DNA of 13,657 nt from Thermodesulfobacteriota bacterium (GTDB lineage Bacteria; Desulfobacterota; Dissulfuribacteria; Dissulfuribacterales; UBA3076). Each line of letters opens with the position of its first letter. The stretch's first letter is position 1. Where the stretch lies: assembly GCA_003645605.1 (NCBI GenBank), contig QNAY01000006.1, positions 1 through 13,657 of the forward strand, read 5' to 3'. The translations under genes and the position numbers were made by a program. The notes beneath the pieces are model-generated. The model had not been told where the DNA came from. It searched no databases and saw only the letters and a program-made list of their open reading frames with translations. This document shows, piece after piece, positions 12,773 through 13,657 of the stretch.

Positions 12773-12796
12773 GCGCAAAGGCGCAAAGACGCAAAG
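12773..12796. repeat. Three tandem 8-mers upstream of pheA
   Basis: GCGCAAAG at 12773-12780 and 12781-12788, then ACGCAAAG at 12789-12796. Non-coding, in the 110-nt gap between the MerR gene and pheA. A similar GCAAAG array is a familiar dispersed repeat in several bacterial groups; this comes from memory and is unverified. Confidence 0.65.
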
Positions 12797-12826
12797 AAAA
12801 TCAACCTACATGATTAAGCAAATTAC

Positions 12827-13657
12827 ATGGATGACAGCCAGCATAAAGAACTTAAACTCTTCAGACAGCGAATTGATAAAATAGACGTTGAGCTTGTACA
12901 CCTGCTCCAGGAACGCCTGGAGCAGGCGGAGGAAATCGGCCGGACTAAGGCGGAATCCTCCCAGGAGCCACTTGATCTTTCCCGCGAGCGGGAAGTCATT
13001 CAGCACATCCTGAAGCAAAATGCCCAAAAATTTCCCCCTGAAGGCCTAAGGGTCATATTCGGGGAGATCATATCTGCCTGCAGGAATGCCCAGCGTCCAG
13101 CCAGGCTGGGATATCTCGGCCCTGAGACAACCTTTACCCACATGGCAGCAGCCCGGTTCTTCGGCCATGCCCCTGAGTTTGTTCCCATGGGGAACATTAC
13201 CGAGGTATTTGAAGAAGTAGAACGCAGGCGTACAGACTATGGGGTGGTGCCGGTGGAAAATTCGGTTGAGGGGACCGTAGCTCTGGCCCTGGACGGGCTT
13301 TGCGATTTTAAGGTCAAGGTATGCGGGGAGATTTATTTGCCCATCTCTCATGACCTCATCAGTCAGAGCGGCAGGATAGACAAGATCCGCCGCGTACTCT
13401 CTCATCCCCATGCCCTGGCCCAGTGCAGAGGGTGGCTGCAACGCAACATGCGGGCAGTCCCGACAGAAGAGGTGGTCAGCACCGCCCAGGCTGCCAGGTG
13501 GGCAGCGGTTGATTCTTCCGTGGCGGCCATTGCAAGTCCCTTGGCGGCCCGCACATACAACCTTCAGGCAGTTGCCAAACACATCGAGGACTTTGCTGGA
13601 AATACCACCCGGTTCCTGGTTCTCGGCAATGAGTGCCCCAGGCCAAGCGGGAAAGAC
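12827..13657 (+). CDS. pheA: Chorismate mutase-prephenate dehydratase (partial, 3' end outside window)
   Basis: 277 codons open to the window edge. Bifunctional: chorismate to prephenate, then to phenylpyruvate, the committed branch to phenylalanine. The AroQ-type chorismate mutase is at about 8-90, with Arg13, Arg30 (LLQER), Lys41 (IGRTKA) and RERE at 53-56. Prephenate dehydratase follows from about 94: LGYLGPETTFTHMAA, YGVVPVENSVEGTV (138-151), LSHPHALAQC, STAQAA and NTTRFLVLG with the catalytic Thr-Arg-Phe (261-263). The usual GPEGTFS is GPETTFT here. The ACT domain that senses phenylalanine would follow but is cut off. The ATG at 12827 has no strong binding site. Placed after the PheRS genes, it joins phenylalanine making and use. 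Confidence 0.95.
   Translation, partial: MDDSQHKELKLFRQRIDKIDVELVHLLQERLEQAEEIGRTKAESSQEPLDLSREREVIQHILKQNAQKFPPEGLRVIFGEIISACRNAQRPARLGYLGPETTFTHMAAARFFGHAPEFVPMGNITEVFEEVERRRTDYGVVPVENSVEGTVALALDGLCDFKVKVCGEIYLPISHDLISQSGRIDKIRRVLSHPHALAQCRGWLQRNMRAVPTEEVVSTAQAARWAAVDSSVAAIASPLAARTYNLQAVAKHIEDFAGNTTRFLVLGNECPRPSGKD

Noticed and set aside
13046..13582. 178-codon minus-strand ORF near the window end
   Set aside because: It lies opposite pheA, whose plus-strand translation matches chorismate mutase-prephenate dehydratase motifs throughout. The minus ORF is a shadow.

Overview
This looks like a stretch of the chromosome of a Gram-negative bacterium of the Desulfobacterota (old Deltaproteobacteria) type. 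The inference rests on the block thrS-infC-rpmI-rplT-pheS-pheT-ihfA-merR-pheA, on an N-terminal signal with a lipobox in one gene, and on a dispersed inverted-repeat element that resembles intergenic repeats I recall from that group. Base composition is intermediate: hand counts are about 57% GC in a thrS stretch and about 35% in the lipoprotein gene. No species can be named from the sequence alone.

Layout. (1) 1-315 is an upstream region with a long-range hairpin and a possible 17-codon leader ORF. It is followed by ispF (isoprenoid precursor synthesis) on the plus strand. (2) 876-4423 is a minus-strand, operon-like group: rmuC, then a PfkB-family sugar or nucleoside kinase that nearly touches it, then a PurN-like formyltransferase. 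An approximately 124-bp inverted-repeat element lies between the last two genes. (3) 4424-4746 is the divergent control region, with two short tandem repeats, hairpins and promoter-like boxes. It leads into tRNA-Val(GAC). (4) 4858-12716 is the plus-strand translation block: a terminator-like hairpin, thrS, an AT-rich orphan lipoprotein gene, infC, rpmI, rplT, pheS, pheT, ihfA and a MerR-family regulator. (5) 12827 to the window end is the 5' part of pheA (chorismate mutase-prephenate dehydratase), cut by the edge before the C-terminal regulatory domain and stop codon.

How the genes work together. The right half is a classic translation operon. It makes threonyl- and phenylalanyl-tRNA synthetases, initiation factor 3, ribosomal proteins L35 and L20, and one IHF subunit, and it is followed by the committed enzyme of phenylalanine biosynthesis. 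A valine tRNA gene sits just ahead. The left half holds metabolic and DNA-maintenance genes with no obvious shared pathway.

Most of the window is ordinary core genome and I see no convincing new multi-gene system. The points worth a second look are: infC has no ATG, GTG or TTG start at the conserved N-terminus and appears to start at AUC behind a strong ribosome binding site; an AT-rich lipoprotein gene interrupts the thrS-infC junction; a six-unit 8-bp tandem repeat lies inside the pheT coding sequence; an inverted-repeat element lies within the minus-strand gene group; and several different short tandem repeats sit at gene boundaries.
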